In this document: in pieces, positions 8,850-16,970 of the stretch
Layout: each line of letters opens with the position of its first letter
Numbering within the stretch: position 1 is the first letter of the stretch
Source of the DNA: Clostridiaceae bacterium
GTDB taxonomy: Bacteria; Bacillota; Clostridia; Peptostreptococcales; Natronincolaceae
Reading direction: 5' to 3'
DNA: 43,042 nucleotides
NCBI GenBank assembly: GCA_020832135.1
Contig: JAFIFG010000001.1
Coordinates: forward strand, 1-43,042
Notes under the pieces: generated by a model
The model's database searches: none
Told to the model about the DNA's origin: nothing
Seen by the model: only the letters and a program-made list of their open reading frames with translations
Program-made: the position numbers and the translations under genes

Positions 8850-9987
8850 ATCCACTAGCAATCAATAACGGATGGGTAATTGATCCTGGCAACAAAATTT
8901 TTTCTCAACTTAATTTATTGATAGAAGGCGGTAAAATTCGAAGTATTTCATCAAGTCCCTTCGATATTCGAAAAGCTATAGATGCTAAGGGTTTATATGT
9001 ATGTCCTGGGTTTGTAGATATGCATATTCATGAGGAACCCTATGATGAAGAGAAGGACACCTTCCAAACCGATACCTTTATATCTATGCTACGGATGGGG
9101 GTGACGACAGCCATAGGTGGGAATTGTGGTGGGGATCGATATAAGGAGGTGTCGGGTCATCAGATACTTGAAATGAGGGCTGATGCTGGACACCTTTTAG
9201 ATATAGGTTGTTTGGGAATATCCTATGGCATTCGTTATATACCAGGTATTACTAAGGAAGAGATGATGACCATATCACAAGAAGCTGTTAGAACAGAAAC
9301 CTTTATTGCAGCCCATATACGAGACGATGCAAAAAAGGTATTTGAGGCTGCTGAAGAACTATTACTATTAGGAAAAGAGCTGGAGGTGGCGGTGCATTTT
9401 TCCCATATCGGAAGCATGGCTGACTTTGGACAGATGAGGGGTTTCTAGAGCGGTATGGAATTGATTATGATCAAATCGAAATAGCAGATGGTGAATATGC
9501 AGGAACACGCTGTACAGAAGAGCTTTTTCATAGGCTACGGAAAGAGCGACCAGAAACCATCACCATTGCCCATGTAATAAACAAGGAGGAAGTAATCATG
9601 GCGCTAGAGCATCCTTCTGTAATAGTTGCCAGTGATGGGAAACTTCGAAATGGACAGGGGCATCCTAGAGCTGCTGGGACCTTTCCACTATTTCTGCGAG
9701 AGGTATTACATAGAAATATAAATATCAGTTTGTCGGAAGCTATAGCAAAGTGTACTTCCTTGTCGGCTGAGAGGCTAGGAATTCGGAAGGGATCTCTTGG
9801 TATAGGTGCAGATGCTGATATAGTGATTTTTCATCCTGAAAAGCTTAAGGATCAAGCTAACTTCAAACATCCAGCAAGGCCTCCTGAGGGAATCGAGTAT
9901 GTATTGGTAAATGGAGAGGTAGCTCTCCAAAGAGGGAAAATACTGGAGGGTAATTTAGGTAGACTTATTAGAAATGGATCAAGATGA
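8846..9987 (+). pseudogene. D-aminoacylase-type amidohydrolase, disabled by start loss and internal deletion
   Basis: Homology starts exactly at 8846 (NPLAINNGWVIDPGN...), 7 nt after AAGGAGG at 8832-8838, but the codon there is ATA, not ATG. Frame 2 then runs through GFVDMHIHE (the HxH metal site) to SMADFGQM and stops at 9447-9449. Homology resumes at once in frame 1 (DEGFLERYGIDYDQIEIADGEYAGTRCTEELF), with the ASDG catalytic Asp motif and GQGHPRAAG, through to 9987. The roughly 40 residues that normally separate GQM from DEGFLERYG in this family are missing. The intact family removes acyl groups from D-amino acids or carries out related hydrolyses. A shorter product from TTG 8918 or ATG 9598 would lack one half of the barrel. 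Confidence 0.88.
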
Positions 9988-10054
9988 TAGTTGATATCAT
10001 AAGATTTGTATCAAATGCCAGGAGGATACCAGTCTGAAATTACAACTGTATGAT

Positions 10055-10112
10055 AAAGGGACGTTTTGATTGCTATGCACTAGAGAATAGGTGGAAAACA
10101 AAACGTCCCTTT
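10055..10112. other. Inverted repeat in the 9988-10308 gap
   Basis: AAAGGGACGTTTTG (10055-10068) is matched by CAAAACGTCCCTTT (10099-10112) around a 30-nt loop. There is no U-run after it, so it is a weak terminator candidate for the peptide operon. I see no convincing gene in the rest of the 320-nt gap; a 43-codon frame from ATG 10214 overlaps the next gene's start and has no family features. Confidence 0.5.
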
Positions 10113-10308
10113 GGCATGGATTAAGTTAAAATTTAGAAGGATTCCATGAGTTCTTGGAGAAGGTTATAGTATAAAATTGCATAGATTATGATAGGAGGAT
10201 CACTATAATTCTAATGTTAGGCAAATGTGCACAAGAAATATATGATTACTCAAAAATAAAAAAACATAATTGCAGTTTTTATACTAGTATTGATAAGGAG
10301 GTTTTTGT

Positions 10309-11538
10309 ATGCATGATGTTAATTCGGCTCAGCTTAAACCAGTAAGTGAGCAAAGTAGAGTTAAAGAAATTGATATTATTAGAGGCTTTGCATTATTTGG
10401 AGTTTTGTTAGTGAATGTAGTGTTCTTTAGCAGTATTACAATTGCCACACTTACCTCAGGGATTACAGTTTTAAGCTATCCTCTTAATTTAAGCAACCCT
10501 ATTGATAGGATTTTAGCTATATTTATTCGATTGTTTGCTGAAGGTAAGTTCTATACTATTTTTTCAATTTTATTTGGCTTAGGATTTTATATTTTTATAA
10601 AAAGGGTTGAAGAAAAAGGTTTTTCTCCAAAATCATTGTTTAGAAGAAGACTTTTTCTACTTTTGATATTTGGAGTTTTAAATTTATTCTTAGTTTGGTT
10701 TGGGGATATACTTCATATATATGCTATAGTTGGATTCATATTATTAGCGCTTAGAAATAAATCTATAAAAAGTCTTAAGCGTTGGATTATAATTTTATTA
10801 ATAATATTTACATTGTTAATGACTATATCGACGGCATCTCCCTTAGCAATTCGTTCTCACTTTGGGGATGTAGATTATTTTTCCTATAGTGAAAGAGTTG
10901 AAAAATCCTTTGATGTATATGAAAATGGTTCTTATTTTGAAATTATTACATTTAGAATGACTAATGATGTACCATTTGTATTAATCTCTTCATTATTTAC
11001 AATTCCTAAAATCTTAGCGATGTTTTTAATAGGTTTGCTGCTTGCTAAATTAAATATTTTTCATGATATCGAAGGTAATTTACACTTAATTAAAAAAATA
11101 TGGAAAAGAACTGGAGCTTTAGGTCTATTATCTACACTAATTTGTATAGTAATGGGTTATATATATCTACCAGGTTTGTTGGTTGCTTCTTTATCTTTTG
11201 GATTGTTTTATGAGTTGGGTACAGTGCTTTTATCTTTATTTTATATTACATCTTTATTGTTATTACTTCGAAAAGATGCTTTTGTAAAAATATTATCCCC
11301 ACTTCAGTGGATAGGTAGAATGGCTCTTACGAATTATTTAGTACAGTGTATTTTATGCTCCTTTGTGTTTTATGGTCAAGGTTTGGGTCTTATAACTAAT
11401 ATGAGTATTCTAGCAGGAGTTTTATTTACAATAGTTATATTTAGTTTACAGGTTATATTTAGTAAAATTTGGTTTAATTATAATAAGTTTGGTCCCTTTG
11501 AGTGGATCTGGAGGAAATATACTTATAGTAAAGTATAG
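10309..11538 (+). CDS. DUF418 (YeiB-type) polytopic membrane protein
   Basis: 409 aa with about 10 hydrophobic segments. The N-terminal signature KEIDIIRGFALFGVLLVNVVFF and the GKFYTIFSILFGLGF segment identify the DUF418/YeiB family. The C-terminal DUF418 half ends in PLQWIGRMALTNYLVQC and GPFEWIWRKYTY. The biochemical role of the family is not established; it resembles acyltransferase 3-like membrane proteins. ATG start, 8 nt after TAAGGAGG. It stands alone between two hairpins. Confidence 0.9.
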   Translation: MHDVNSAQLKPVSEQSRVKEIDIIRGFALFGVLLVNVVFFSSITIATLTSGITVLSYPLNLSNPIDRILAIFIRLFAEGKFYTIFSILFGLGFYIFIKRVEEKGFSPKSLFRRRLFLLLIFGVLNLFLVWFGDILHIYAIVGFILLALRNKSIKSLKRWIIILLIIFTLLMTISTASPLAIRSHFGDVDYFSYSERVEKSFDVYENGSYFEIITFRMTNDVPFVLISSLFTIPKILAMFLIGLLLAKLNIFHDIEGNLHLIKKIWKRTGALGLLSTLICIVMGYIYLPGLLVASLSFGLFYELGTVLLSLFYITSLLLLLRKDAFVKILSPLQWIGRMALTNYLVQCILCSFVFYGQGLGLITNMSILAGVLFTIVIFSLQVIFSKIWFNYNKFGPFEWIWRKYTYSKV

Positions 11539-11632
11539 ATTAGTAACATTATATGAACAGTGTATCCTCCACACTACCATACCTCTTAAGGCAATAGAAA
11601 TTAAAAATTTCAATTATATAATATTTATGTTG

Positions 11633-11666
11633 TTTATAGTAGCTCAGTTAACTGAGCTACTATAAA
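11633..11666. terminator. Perfect 34-nt palindrome after the DUF418 gene
   Basis: TTTATAGTAGCTCAGTT is followed by its exact reverse complement and then TTTG. It lies 95 nt after the DUF418 stop and 127 nt before the sigma factor gene, and is most simply read as a bidirectional terminator. Confidence 0.6.
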
Positions 11667-11792
11667 TTTGACGTTTGCCTTTTATATGGAAAGCAGTTAT
11701 AATTACATATATTTCCTTTTTTAAGCAGAAAATAAGCTAGGTAAAAGGGAAGTAGGTAATGACAGGATTTAACCGGAGAGGCTGGTGAAGTT

Positions 11793-12353
11793 ATGAGGGA
11801 AGTTGTTGAGATTGAAAAGAAGAAAAGTGACAGGATCCCTTTAATGGAAAAGGAATTTCAACAGATGCTATATGAACAATACTATAGGGACGTATTTAGA
11901 TCCGCCTATTATATAGTAGGGAATAAAGAATTGGCAAAGGATTTGACAAATGAAGCTTACTTAAAAGCATTTGATAAAATAGATACCCTTAAGGACGTAG
12001 GGAAATTTAAGTCATGGATTTGTATAATAGCAACAAACCTAGCGAAAACCCAAGTTGTACAGGAGAAAAAAATAGTAATTTCTGATGATTTAGCAATGAT
12101 GCATATTACAAAGGAAACACCAGAAGATATTATCATAGAGCAGTTAGATAGCCAGCATATTAAACACTCATTAAAGATAGCTATGGAACAATTAGATCTA
12201 AATTCAAAAGAGGTTATCCTATTAAGGTATTATCACAACCTTTCTTATAAAGATATGTCTAGTACCCTTTCCATTAAGGAAGGTACTGTTAAATCAAGGT
12301 TAAAAAGAGCTAAAGATAAATTGCATACACTTCTAAGTAAGGGCGGTGTATAG
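11793..12353 (+). CDS. RNA polymerase sigma factor, ECF subfamily
   Basis: 186 aa. Region 2 runs from ~24 to 90 (MLYEQYYRDVFRSAYYIVGN...LTNEAYLKAFDKIDTLK, then FKSWICIIATNLAK), and region 4 from ~128 to 183 (LNSKEVILLRYYHNLSYKDMSSTLSIKEGTVKSRLKRAKDKL), including the helix-turn-helix. No sigma 1.1 or sigma 3, as expected for ECF. The next gene starts 1 nt after its stop and encodes a membrane protein that looks like its anti-sigma. The ECF family responds to envelope stress or small-molecule signals; the signal here is unknown. Alternative Met starts exist (residue 18). Confidence 0.9.
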   Translation: MREVVEIEKKKSDRIPLMEKEFQQMLYEQYYRDVFRSAYYIVGNKELAKDLTNEAYLKAFDKIDTLKDVGKFKSWICIIATNLAKTQVVQEKKIVISDDLAMMHITKETPEDIIIEQLDSQHIKHSLKIAMEQLDLNSKEVILLRYYHNLSYKDMSSTLSIKEGTVKSRLKRAKDKLHTLLSKGGV

Positions 12354-12354
12354 G

Positions 12355-13095
12355 ATGGACAGTGAGAAAAAGGATATGTTAGATTATCTTCTAGAAAGTG
12401 TAGTGAAGGAAGAGGTTGAAGCTGTAGATGTTTTCGATGAAGATATCCAAGAGGAATGGATGAAACTACAGTTTAAACTTCTGCAAAAACAAAAGAAGAA
12501 AAAGAAAAGGTTTATCAAGGTAGCAGCCATATTAGTTGGCTCGATGCTTACATTAAGTATGTTAAACCTATTATCCATAGATGAAAGTACTGCAGGGAGA
12601 CGTAGTCCATTTAAACAAGTAGTAACGGTTTTCGATAATATGATGACCATTAGTAGAGATACTGCCACTGCTGAAATTGAAGAAATAAATAATAGTGTTC
12701 ATGTACTACAACAAGAGATTATTGAAGGATCTATAGAGGATGCTAGAGAAATTGTAAATTTTAATTTTAGAGAACTTCCATATGAAGTAGATAGTGTGTT
12801 GATTGAAATACACGGTAATGATAGACATCTGCTAGAGTTAAATTATCTTTATAATGAAAAAAGAATACGGTTTACACAATATGTTCAAGGTATAGAGTCT
12901 AGCCAATCTATAAACGTTGCTCCCAACAGCACGGTAGAAGAAGTGATGGTAGGTGATACAGAATATACTATTATTAGAATTGCTGAAACCTACACTAGTA
13001 TTTTTGGTAGTTACTTTGGTGTTAGTAATACATTAGACATCAATAGTGATGTGGATGTAGATAAGGCGATAGAAATAATAAGTGCAATGGAGTAA
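12355..13095 (+). CDS. Probable membrane anti-sigma factor
   Basis: 246 aa. The first ~50 residues are cytoplasmic and charged (DSEKKDMLDYLLESVVKEE...KLLQKQKKKKKR), one TM segment covers ~53-74 (FIKVAAILVGSMLTLSMLNLL), and an extracytoplasmic beta-rich domain follows. There is no zinc-binding HxxxCxxC anti-sigma motif. The call rests on position (1 nt after an ECF sigma gene) and on the topology. ATG 12355 is preferred over an in-frame GTG at 12346 because AAGGGCGG is well placed for it. Confidence 0.7.
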   Translation: MDSEKKDMLDYLLESVVKEEVEAVDVFDEDIQEEWMKLQFKLLQKQKKKKKRFIKVAAILVGSMLTLSMLNLLSIDESTAGRRSPFKQVVTVFDNMMTISRDTATAEIEEINNSVHVLQQEIIEGSIEDAREIVNFNFRELPYEVDSVLIEIHGNDRHLLELNYLYNEKRIRFTQYVQGIESSQSINVAPNSTVEEVMVGDTEYTIIRIAETYTSIFGSYFGVSNTLDINSDVDVDKAIEIISAME

Positions 13096-13259
13096 TATAC
13101 CGTTGCATTTATTATTTTAGTCTTAATGATTTTAAAGAGGTATTATAACAGGGAACAAAACTAAAGGTTATTTGTCTTTAATGTAATAAGAGATCTTAAG
13201 GTATGGAGGATAAATAGTATATAATCTTAATTTGGTACTTGAGAAGAGGAGGGGGATTT

Positions 13260-13421
13260 ATGTTTTATTTGGTAATGATAGTTACTTGTTTTAGTGCAGC
13301 AGTATTAGGTTCTGCAATAGCTGGAACTTCTGGGATCTTTGGGGGTGCTAATTTTGCTTTACTATTTTTTATTTATATTAAGGTGAATGCAATCCATAAG
13401 GAATTAGAAAAGAAGGAATAG
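13260..13421 (+). CDS. Small membrane protein, 53 aa
   Basis: MFYLVMIVTCFSAAVLGSAI followed by a glycine-rich turn (AGTSGIFGGANF), a second hydrophobic segment, and a charged tail (KVNAIHKELEKKE): a two-helix hairpin membrane protein. The ATG has a strong GAGGAGGGGG ribosome binding site; an in-frame TTG at 13239 would put that site inside the gene, so it is rejected. Family not recognised. Confidence 0.6.
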   Translation: MFYLVMIVTCFSAAVLGSAIAGTSGIFGGANFALLFFIYIKVNAIHKELEKKE

Positions 13422-13428
13422 ATAGATG

Positions 13429-13451
13429 CTTTCTTTTTAAGGTGAATTAGA
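13429..13451 (+). repeat. Leader motif, type 1 copy 1
   Basis: CTTTCTTTTTAAGG-T-GAATTAGA, then TGTAAAAT. It starts 8 nt after the 53-aa gene and lies 80 nt before the next start (13531). It matches 14573-14595 at 22 of 23 positions. Confidence 0.6.
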
Positions 13452-13530
13452 TGTAAAATATGAAACCCAGAATACCTTATGTATTCTCAAATTTTTATTT
13501 TAAGGCTTTAAAGGAGAGGAAAGATAAACT

Positions 13531-14100
13531 TTGATAAGTATAAAAAACAAGACCACTATTTTAGCAATAAGCTTAGTTATAAACTTGATATTAGTGGTAT
13601 TTTTAGCAGGATATAATGTAGAAGTAGCAGACCATAACAATAGAGAATCAATCCGCACTTTAAAAAGCATGAGTGCATTTTCTCAAAAGATGCAAGTTTA
13701 TTTAGAGGCAGATTCACCTACAGATAGAAAAGAAATTGCCGAAGACCTACATCAAGAATATGGAAGAATACTATATGGTCGTAGTGGCATTATTAATATT
13801 AATGTTCCATTTGCTGGTGGCGATAAAGCATTTTATAATACAGTCCAAGAATTATCTTCGTATATCTTTGGAAAATTATATTTTTCATATATAGATGCCC
13901 CCAATCGTAGAGAAACTGGTGAAGAATTTAGTGAAGAAGAAAAACAATTTGTTTGTGAAGTATTAAATAAATTTGAAGAATTCCATGAACCTCTTGAATA
14001 CACGATTATTGCAGATGGTGAAGCTAGAAATACAATAGTTAGAAGAGGGACAGAATTAATAAGCTTTACACGTGAGTTGGAAGAAAAATACTTACAATAA
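13531..14100 (+). CDS. Single-pass membrane protein of unknown family, 189 aa
   Basis: TTG start 11 nt after AAGGAGAGG. One TM or signal anchor at ~8-27 (TILAISLVINLILVVFLAGY), then an extracytoplasmic, charged, mostly helical domain (ESIRTLKSMSAFSQKMQVYLEAD...) that ends in a beta-like IADGEARNTIVRRG. No lipobox and no catalytic motif that I recognise. It belongs to the run of same-strand small envelope genes downstream of the ECF pair. Confidence 0.6.
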   Translation: MISIKNKTTILAISLVINLILVVFLAGYNVEVADHNNRESIRTLKSMSAFSQKMQVYLEADSPTDRKEIAEDLHQEYGRILYGRSGIININVPFAGGDKAFYNTVQELSSYIFGKLYFSYIDAPNRRETGEEFSEEEKQFVCEVLNKFEEFHEPLEYTIIADGEARNTIVRRGTELISFTRELEEKYLQ

Positions 14101-14136
14101 GTGTTTTATTAGGATAAGAGTAGGTCGTGATATCTA

Positions 14137-14152
14137 TTTTAGCCGTCACAGA
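14137..14152 (+). repeat. Leader motif, type 2 copy 1
   Basis: TTTTAGCCGTCACAGA, 40 nt before the start of the next small gene. It differs at one position from 16924-16939. Confidence 0.5.
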
Positions 14153-14191
14153 AGTATTATATACAGGAGAAAATATGAGGAGGGTAAATCT

Positions 14192-14383
14192 GTGCAGAAT
14201 AATGAAGTTAGATACTTGATTAGCACATTTATTGTAGGAACTCCAATTGTATTTAAAGCAGATGACTTATATAGATTAATCATTTTTTTCAGTGCTATTT
14301 TTATTGCTTTAATCATTGTTTCAAATTATAGATGGAAAAACAATGAAACTAAATACGATACAGTCAGATACAGTGAAGACTAA
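14192..14383 (+). CDS. Small membrane protein, 63 aa
   Basis: GTG start, 7 nt after GAGGAGGG. A short polar N-terminus (VQNNEVRYLI), one hydrophobic patch (STFIVGTPIVF), then a clear TM segment (LIIFFSAIFIALIIVSNY) and a charged tail. The frame is open further upstream but there overlaps the previous gene and lacks a ribosome binding site. Family not recognised. Confidence 0.5.
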   Translation: MQNNEVRYLISTFIVGTPIVFKADDLYRLIIFFSAIFIALIIVSNYRWKNNETKYDTVRYSED

Positions 14384-14465
14384 ACTATATATAACATATT
14401 ATCTACTTAATGTGAGTCAAATGTATACACTATTTTAGTGGCGAAAACTAAGACAAAACTAAGCC

Positions 14466-14506
14466 AAAAAAAGTACTATTAGGATTGCAATAACAGTACA
14501 TTTTTT
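14466..14506 (+). terminator. Terminator-like hairpin
   Basis: AAAAAA-A-GTACT pairs with AGTAC-A-TTTTTT (one A/A mismatch) around a 17-nt loop and ends in a T6 run. It lies in the 292-nt gap before the DUF881 gene and probably ends the preceding transcript. Confidence 0.5.
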
Positions 14507-14572
14507 GTTGGAATTATTAATGTATTTTCTTTGTTTGTACCTCTTAAATGAAACCTTTGAAATAATTGTTTA

Positions 14573-14595
14573 CTTTCTTTTTAAGGCGAATTAGA
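14573..14595 (+). repeat. Leader motif, type 1 copy 2
   Basis: CTTTCTTTTTAAGG-C-GAATTAGA, 80 nt before the DUF881 start. This is the same distance as copy 1 to its gene. Confidence 0.6.
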
Positions 14596-14675
14596 GATGT
14601 AACAAATGTTATAGTAGATGAGAGGTATAAGTGATAAATAGCTATTTGAAATAGAGAACAAGAGGAGGAAGATTG

Positions 14676-15404
14676 ATGAATTTTAAAGGAAAGGTTGCTG
14701 TTGGACTACTTTGCGGTATACTGGGATTTAGTATATCTTTACAACTTAATACTGTGAAGAATGTAACTAATAGAGGTTTTTTATCTACCCAAAAGGTTCA
14801 ACAACTGACCAGTGAATTCAGAAATCTTAGAGAGGAAAAAGAAAAATTGAATGAAGAGCTCACTAATTTAGAAAAACAACTGAAGGAATATGAGTTATAC
14901 GAAGCTGATAAAAACTTAATCATAAAGAATCTTAAAAGGGATTTAGAAAAACATCAATTATTGGTTGGATATAGATCAGGAAAAGGGCCAGGTGTAATTG
15001 TTACTATTGATAAGCTCCAAAGTAATTTCATGATGGAGGGAGAGGGTATTCCTATTATGCATAGTGATGAAATAATTATGGCGATAATAAATATACTTAA
15101 TAGAGCTGGAGCCGAAGCGATTGCTATTAATGGTCAAAGGCATATATCCACTACTGAAATCTTTCTAACTTCCAATGCTTTGCTGATTAACTCAGTACCC
15201 ACTAGACCCCCATTTATAATTAAAGCAATAGGTAACCCTGAGACACTAGAGGAAGCATTGAATATAAAATATGGTATTATATGGGAGTTGAGGAACGATT
15301 TGAACTTGGAAGTAAATGTAGAGGGGAAAGATAATATCATTATACCTCAATACAATAAACTAATAAAATATGAATATGCAAAACCCATTGAACTGATTCA
15401 ATAA
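14676..15404 (+). CDS. DUF881 (YlxW/YlxX-type) membrane-anchored protein
   Basis: 242 aa. N-terminal TM/signal anchor at ~6-26, a coiled coil at ~43-95 (RNLREEKEKLNEELTNLEKQL), then the DUF881 domain with its usual marks: GKGPGVIVTIDKL, a GEGIPIMHSDEIIMAIINILNRAGAEAIAINGQR-type core, and NALLINSVPTRPPFIIKAIG. Bacillus YlxW/YlxX sit near division genes, but no such context is present here. ATG 14676 is chosen over TTG 14673 because AGGAGG is 7 nt from the ATG. Confidence 0.88.
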   Translation: MNFKGKVAVGLLCGILGFSISLQLNTVKNVTNRGFLSTQKVQQLTSEFRNLREEKEKLNEELTNLEKQLKEYELYEADKNLIIKNLKRDLEKHQLLVGYRSGKGPGVIVTIDKLQSNFMMEGEGIPIMHSDEIIMAIINILNRAGAEAIAINGQRHISTTEIFLTSNALLINSVPTRPPFIIKAIGNPETLEEALNIKYGIIWELRNDLNLEVNVEGKDNIIIPQYNKLIKYEYAKPIELIQ

Positions 15405-15465
15405 TTCCCTCAATACTCACTAAACCCAAATAATTTAAATTAAATGCGACAATTTGCCTGACAAA

Positions 15466-15514
15466 CACTGAAGATAGGTCCCCTTATCCGCTAGTTTGGG
15501 AACTATCTTCGGTG
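15466..15514. other. Long structured hairpin, function unknown
   Basis: CACTGAAGATAG pairs with CTATCTTCGGTG (12 pairs, one T-G), and an inner TCCC/GGGA stem closes a loop over CTTATCCGCTAGTTT. No U-run follows, so it is not a classical terminator. It lies in the 326-nt gap between the DUF881 gene and the zinc-ribbon gene; otherwise that gap holds no gene. Confidence 0.6.
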
Positions 15515-15730
15515 GGTGCTAAATCTGTAAATTTAAGATGATTTATTCTCTTTAGTACTTGGTTGCATTCTCCTTAGGTTATCGTCGTACTTTTATTATA
15601 TGCAGGAAAAAAAGTATGAGCGGAATTGAGTTGTGAAGATCGATGAAAATAAGTGTGTTGAACTGTGATTAATGGCTATTTTGTAGTTTCTTCTCTTTCA
15701 ACGTACAATATTTATGTAGGAGGATCTAGT

Positions 15731-16249
15731 ATGGCTTGGTGCCCAAAATGTAGATTAGAATACAGAGATGGTTTTGAAAAATGCAATGATTGTGATATTG
15801 ATTTAGTTGGAGAATTGGAAAACTCTAGGGAAGAACCTATTGAATTTGACTCTGAAGTATTTTTAACTTCAGTTAGTGATAATATAAATTCTAGTATTAT
15901 CGAAGCTAAGTTAAATGATAATGGAATTCCTGTTTTAAAAAAGTATAGGGAAGCTGGTGGCTACTTAAGTGTTTATATGGGTGTAACTAGCTTAGGGGTG
16001 GATTTATACGTTCCCTCAAAATTACTTGATGAAGCAAGGAGAGTAATTCAATTAGAAGTAGTAGAAGATGAGGCTAATGAACTAATAAGTAAAGAAAATA
16101 GTGCTGACGATGATACTTTAACGGAGTTAAATAAGAGATATCAAAAGAAAAGGCAAATTAGAGGGTGGATTATTTTAGTATTTTTAATTCCAGGGCTTAT
16201 TTGGGTAATATATGCATTCGTGATGATGTTAATTAAAATCATCTTTTAA
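15731..16249 (+). CDS. Zinc-ribbon and DUF2007 domain membrane protein
   Basis: 172 aa. The N-terminus holds a zinc ribbon (AWCPKCRLEYRDGFEKCNDCD, two CxxC knuckles at 4-7 and 18-21). Residues ~43-105 resemble DUF2007 (IIEAKLNDNGIPVLKKYRE...GVDLYVPSKLLDEARRVI), a small regulatory-type domain. A linker rich in E and K leads to one C-terminal TM segment (~147-170). ATG 15731 follows TAGGAGGA; upstream in-frame GTG 15665 lacks a ribosome binding site. The function of this architecture is not established. Confidence 0.8.
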   Translation: MAWCPKCRLEYRDGFEKCNDCDIDLVGELENSREEPIEFDSEVFLTSVSDNINSSIIEAKLNDNGIPVLKKYREAGGYLSVYMGVTSLGVDLYVPSKLLDEARRVIQLEVVEDEANELISKENSADDDTLTELNKRYQKKRQIRGWIILVFLIPGLIWVIYAFVMMLIKIIF

Positions 16250-16264
16250 AGGCGAATAAGATGA
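16241..16264 (+). repeat. Leader motif, type 1 copy 3, inside a hairpin
   Basis: AAAGGCGAATAAGATGA agrees with the type 1 core. Here it overlaps the stop codon of the DUF2007 gene, and a 10-bp stem (16236-16245 with 16258-16267) brackets the AAAGGCGAA, so this copy may double as a weak terminator. It is ~75 nt before the next start. Confidence 0.45.
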
Positions 16265-16332
16265 TTTAGACGAAATAAATAGATTGTAAACTATTTAACA
16301 GCAGTTAAATGCTAAATTGAGGGAGAGGTTAT

Positions 16333-16503
16333 GTGAAAAGTACGATAGTAATTTTACTTATGCTTACCATAGTTTTGCTAAGTTCTTGTACTCAAAATAA
16401 TGAACAATTTGCCATTAGAGTAATTGGAGATTTATTAGGAAAAGAAATTGATAAAGAACAAGTAACTTTAATCTCATATAAATATTTATGCACTTATAAT
16501 TGA
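16333..16503 (+). CDS. Small lipoprotein, 56 aa
   Basis: GTG start just after GGGAGAGG. A short hydrophobic signal ends in a lipobox (VLLSSC, Cys19), followed by TQNNEQFAIRVIGDLLGKEIDKEQVTL and a stop. The mature part is only ~38 residues, so it is either a genuine micro-lipoprotein or the surviving 5' end of a longer gene. Family not recognised. Confidence 0.5.
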   Translation: MKSTIVILLMLTIVLLSSCTQNNEQFAIRVIGDLLGKEIDKEQVTLISYKYLCTYN

Positions 16504-16515
16504 TGGGGTTTTAGA

Positions 16516-16695
16516 ATGTATAAAGCAAATAAAAAGATGGTTTATACAATGGCGATATTAATTGTTTTGATTTATATCTTCTATAGCTTTCCAAGATATT
16601 TTGAAGGAAGTTATATTGGGCTGGAATATAGGCTAGGGGATAGTGATTACCAGAGAGAAGTTCCTATTAAAATTAAGGGGTGGTATAGGAGATGA
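16516..16695 (+). CDS. Small membrane protein, 59 aa, possibly truncated
   Basis: ATG start with a weak upstream ATGGGG. One TM segment at ~9-25 (VYTMAILIVLIYIFYSF), then a short extracytoplasmic tail ending in VPIKIKGWYRR. The tail reads like the first strands of a larger beta domain, so a 3'-truncated gene is possible. The stop overlaps the next ATG by one base (TGATG), suggesting coupled translation. Confidence 0.45.
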   Translation: MYKANKKMVYTMAILIVLIYIFYSFPRYFEGSYIGLEYRLGDSDYQREVPIKIKGWYRR

Positions 16696-16868
16696 TGTTT
16701 GAAGAGTTTACAATTTTAGTACATGAGAGAGATGGAGATCATGCATGGAGTTGGTCGTGTGAAGATGGACTTATGATTTCTTTTCCTGCAGTTAATAGAG
16801 AGAGTGCTTTAAATTTATCTAAAAAACTAATAGAAAATCAACTAGGAGGAGACGTAGTATTGGAATAA
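16695..16868 (+). CDS. Small soluble protein, 57 aa
   Basis: No signal or TM segment: MFEEFTILVHERDGDHAWSW then a polar strand pair (EDGLMISFPAVN) and a helix (RESALNLSKKLIENQ). It shares one base with the previous stop, and AGGAG lies 3 nt upstream. A compact alpha/beta fold is plausible. Family not recognised. Confidence 0.45.
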   Translation: MFEEFTILVHERDGDHAWSWSCEDGLMISFPAVNRESALNLSKKLIENQLGGDVVLE

Positions 16869-16923
16869 AAAAGCTCGTTGATTCATGTTGCATTTACTAG
16901 ATACTATATGTGGGTAACGTCTT

Positions 16924-16939
16924 TTTTAGTCGTCACAGA
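16924..16939 (+). repeat. Leader motif, type 2 copy 2
   Basis: TTTTAGTCGTCACAGA followed by TAGACTTAGTAAAAT, whose end resembles the TGTAAAAT of type 1. It is 32 nt before the next start. Confidence 0.5.
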
Positions 16940-16970
16940 TAGACTTAGTAAAATATTGAGGAGGGTGTCT

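Noticed and set aside
10214-10345. 43-codon frame before the DUF418 gene
   Set aside because: It overlaps the DUF418 start and its ribosome binding site, and the product has no meaningful features.
14072-14191. Longer start for the 63-aa membrane protein
   Set aside because: It would overlap the previous gene and cover the type 2 leader motif; the GTG at 14192 has the proper ribosome binding site.
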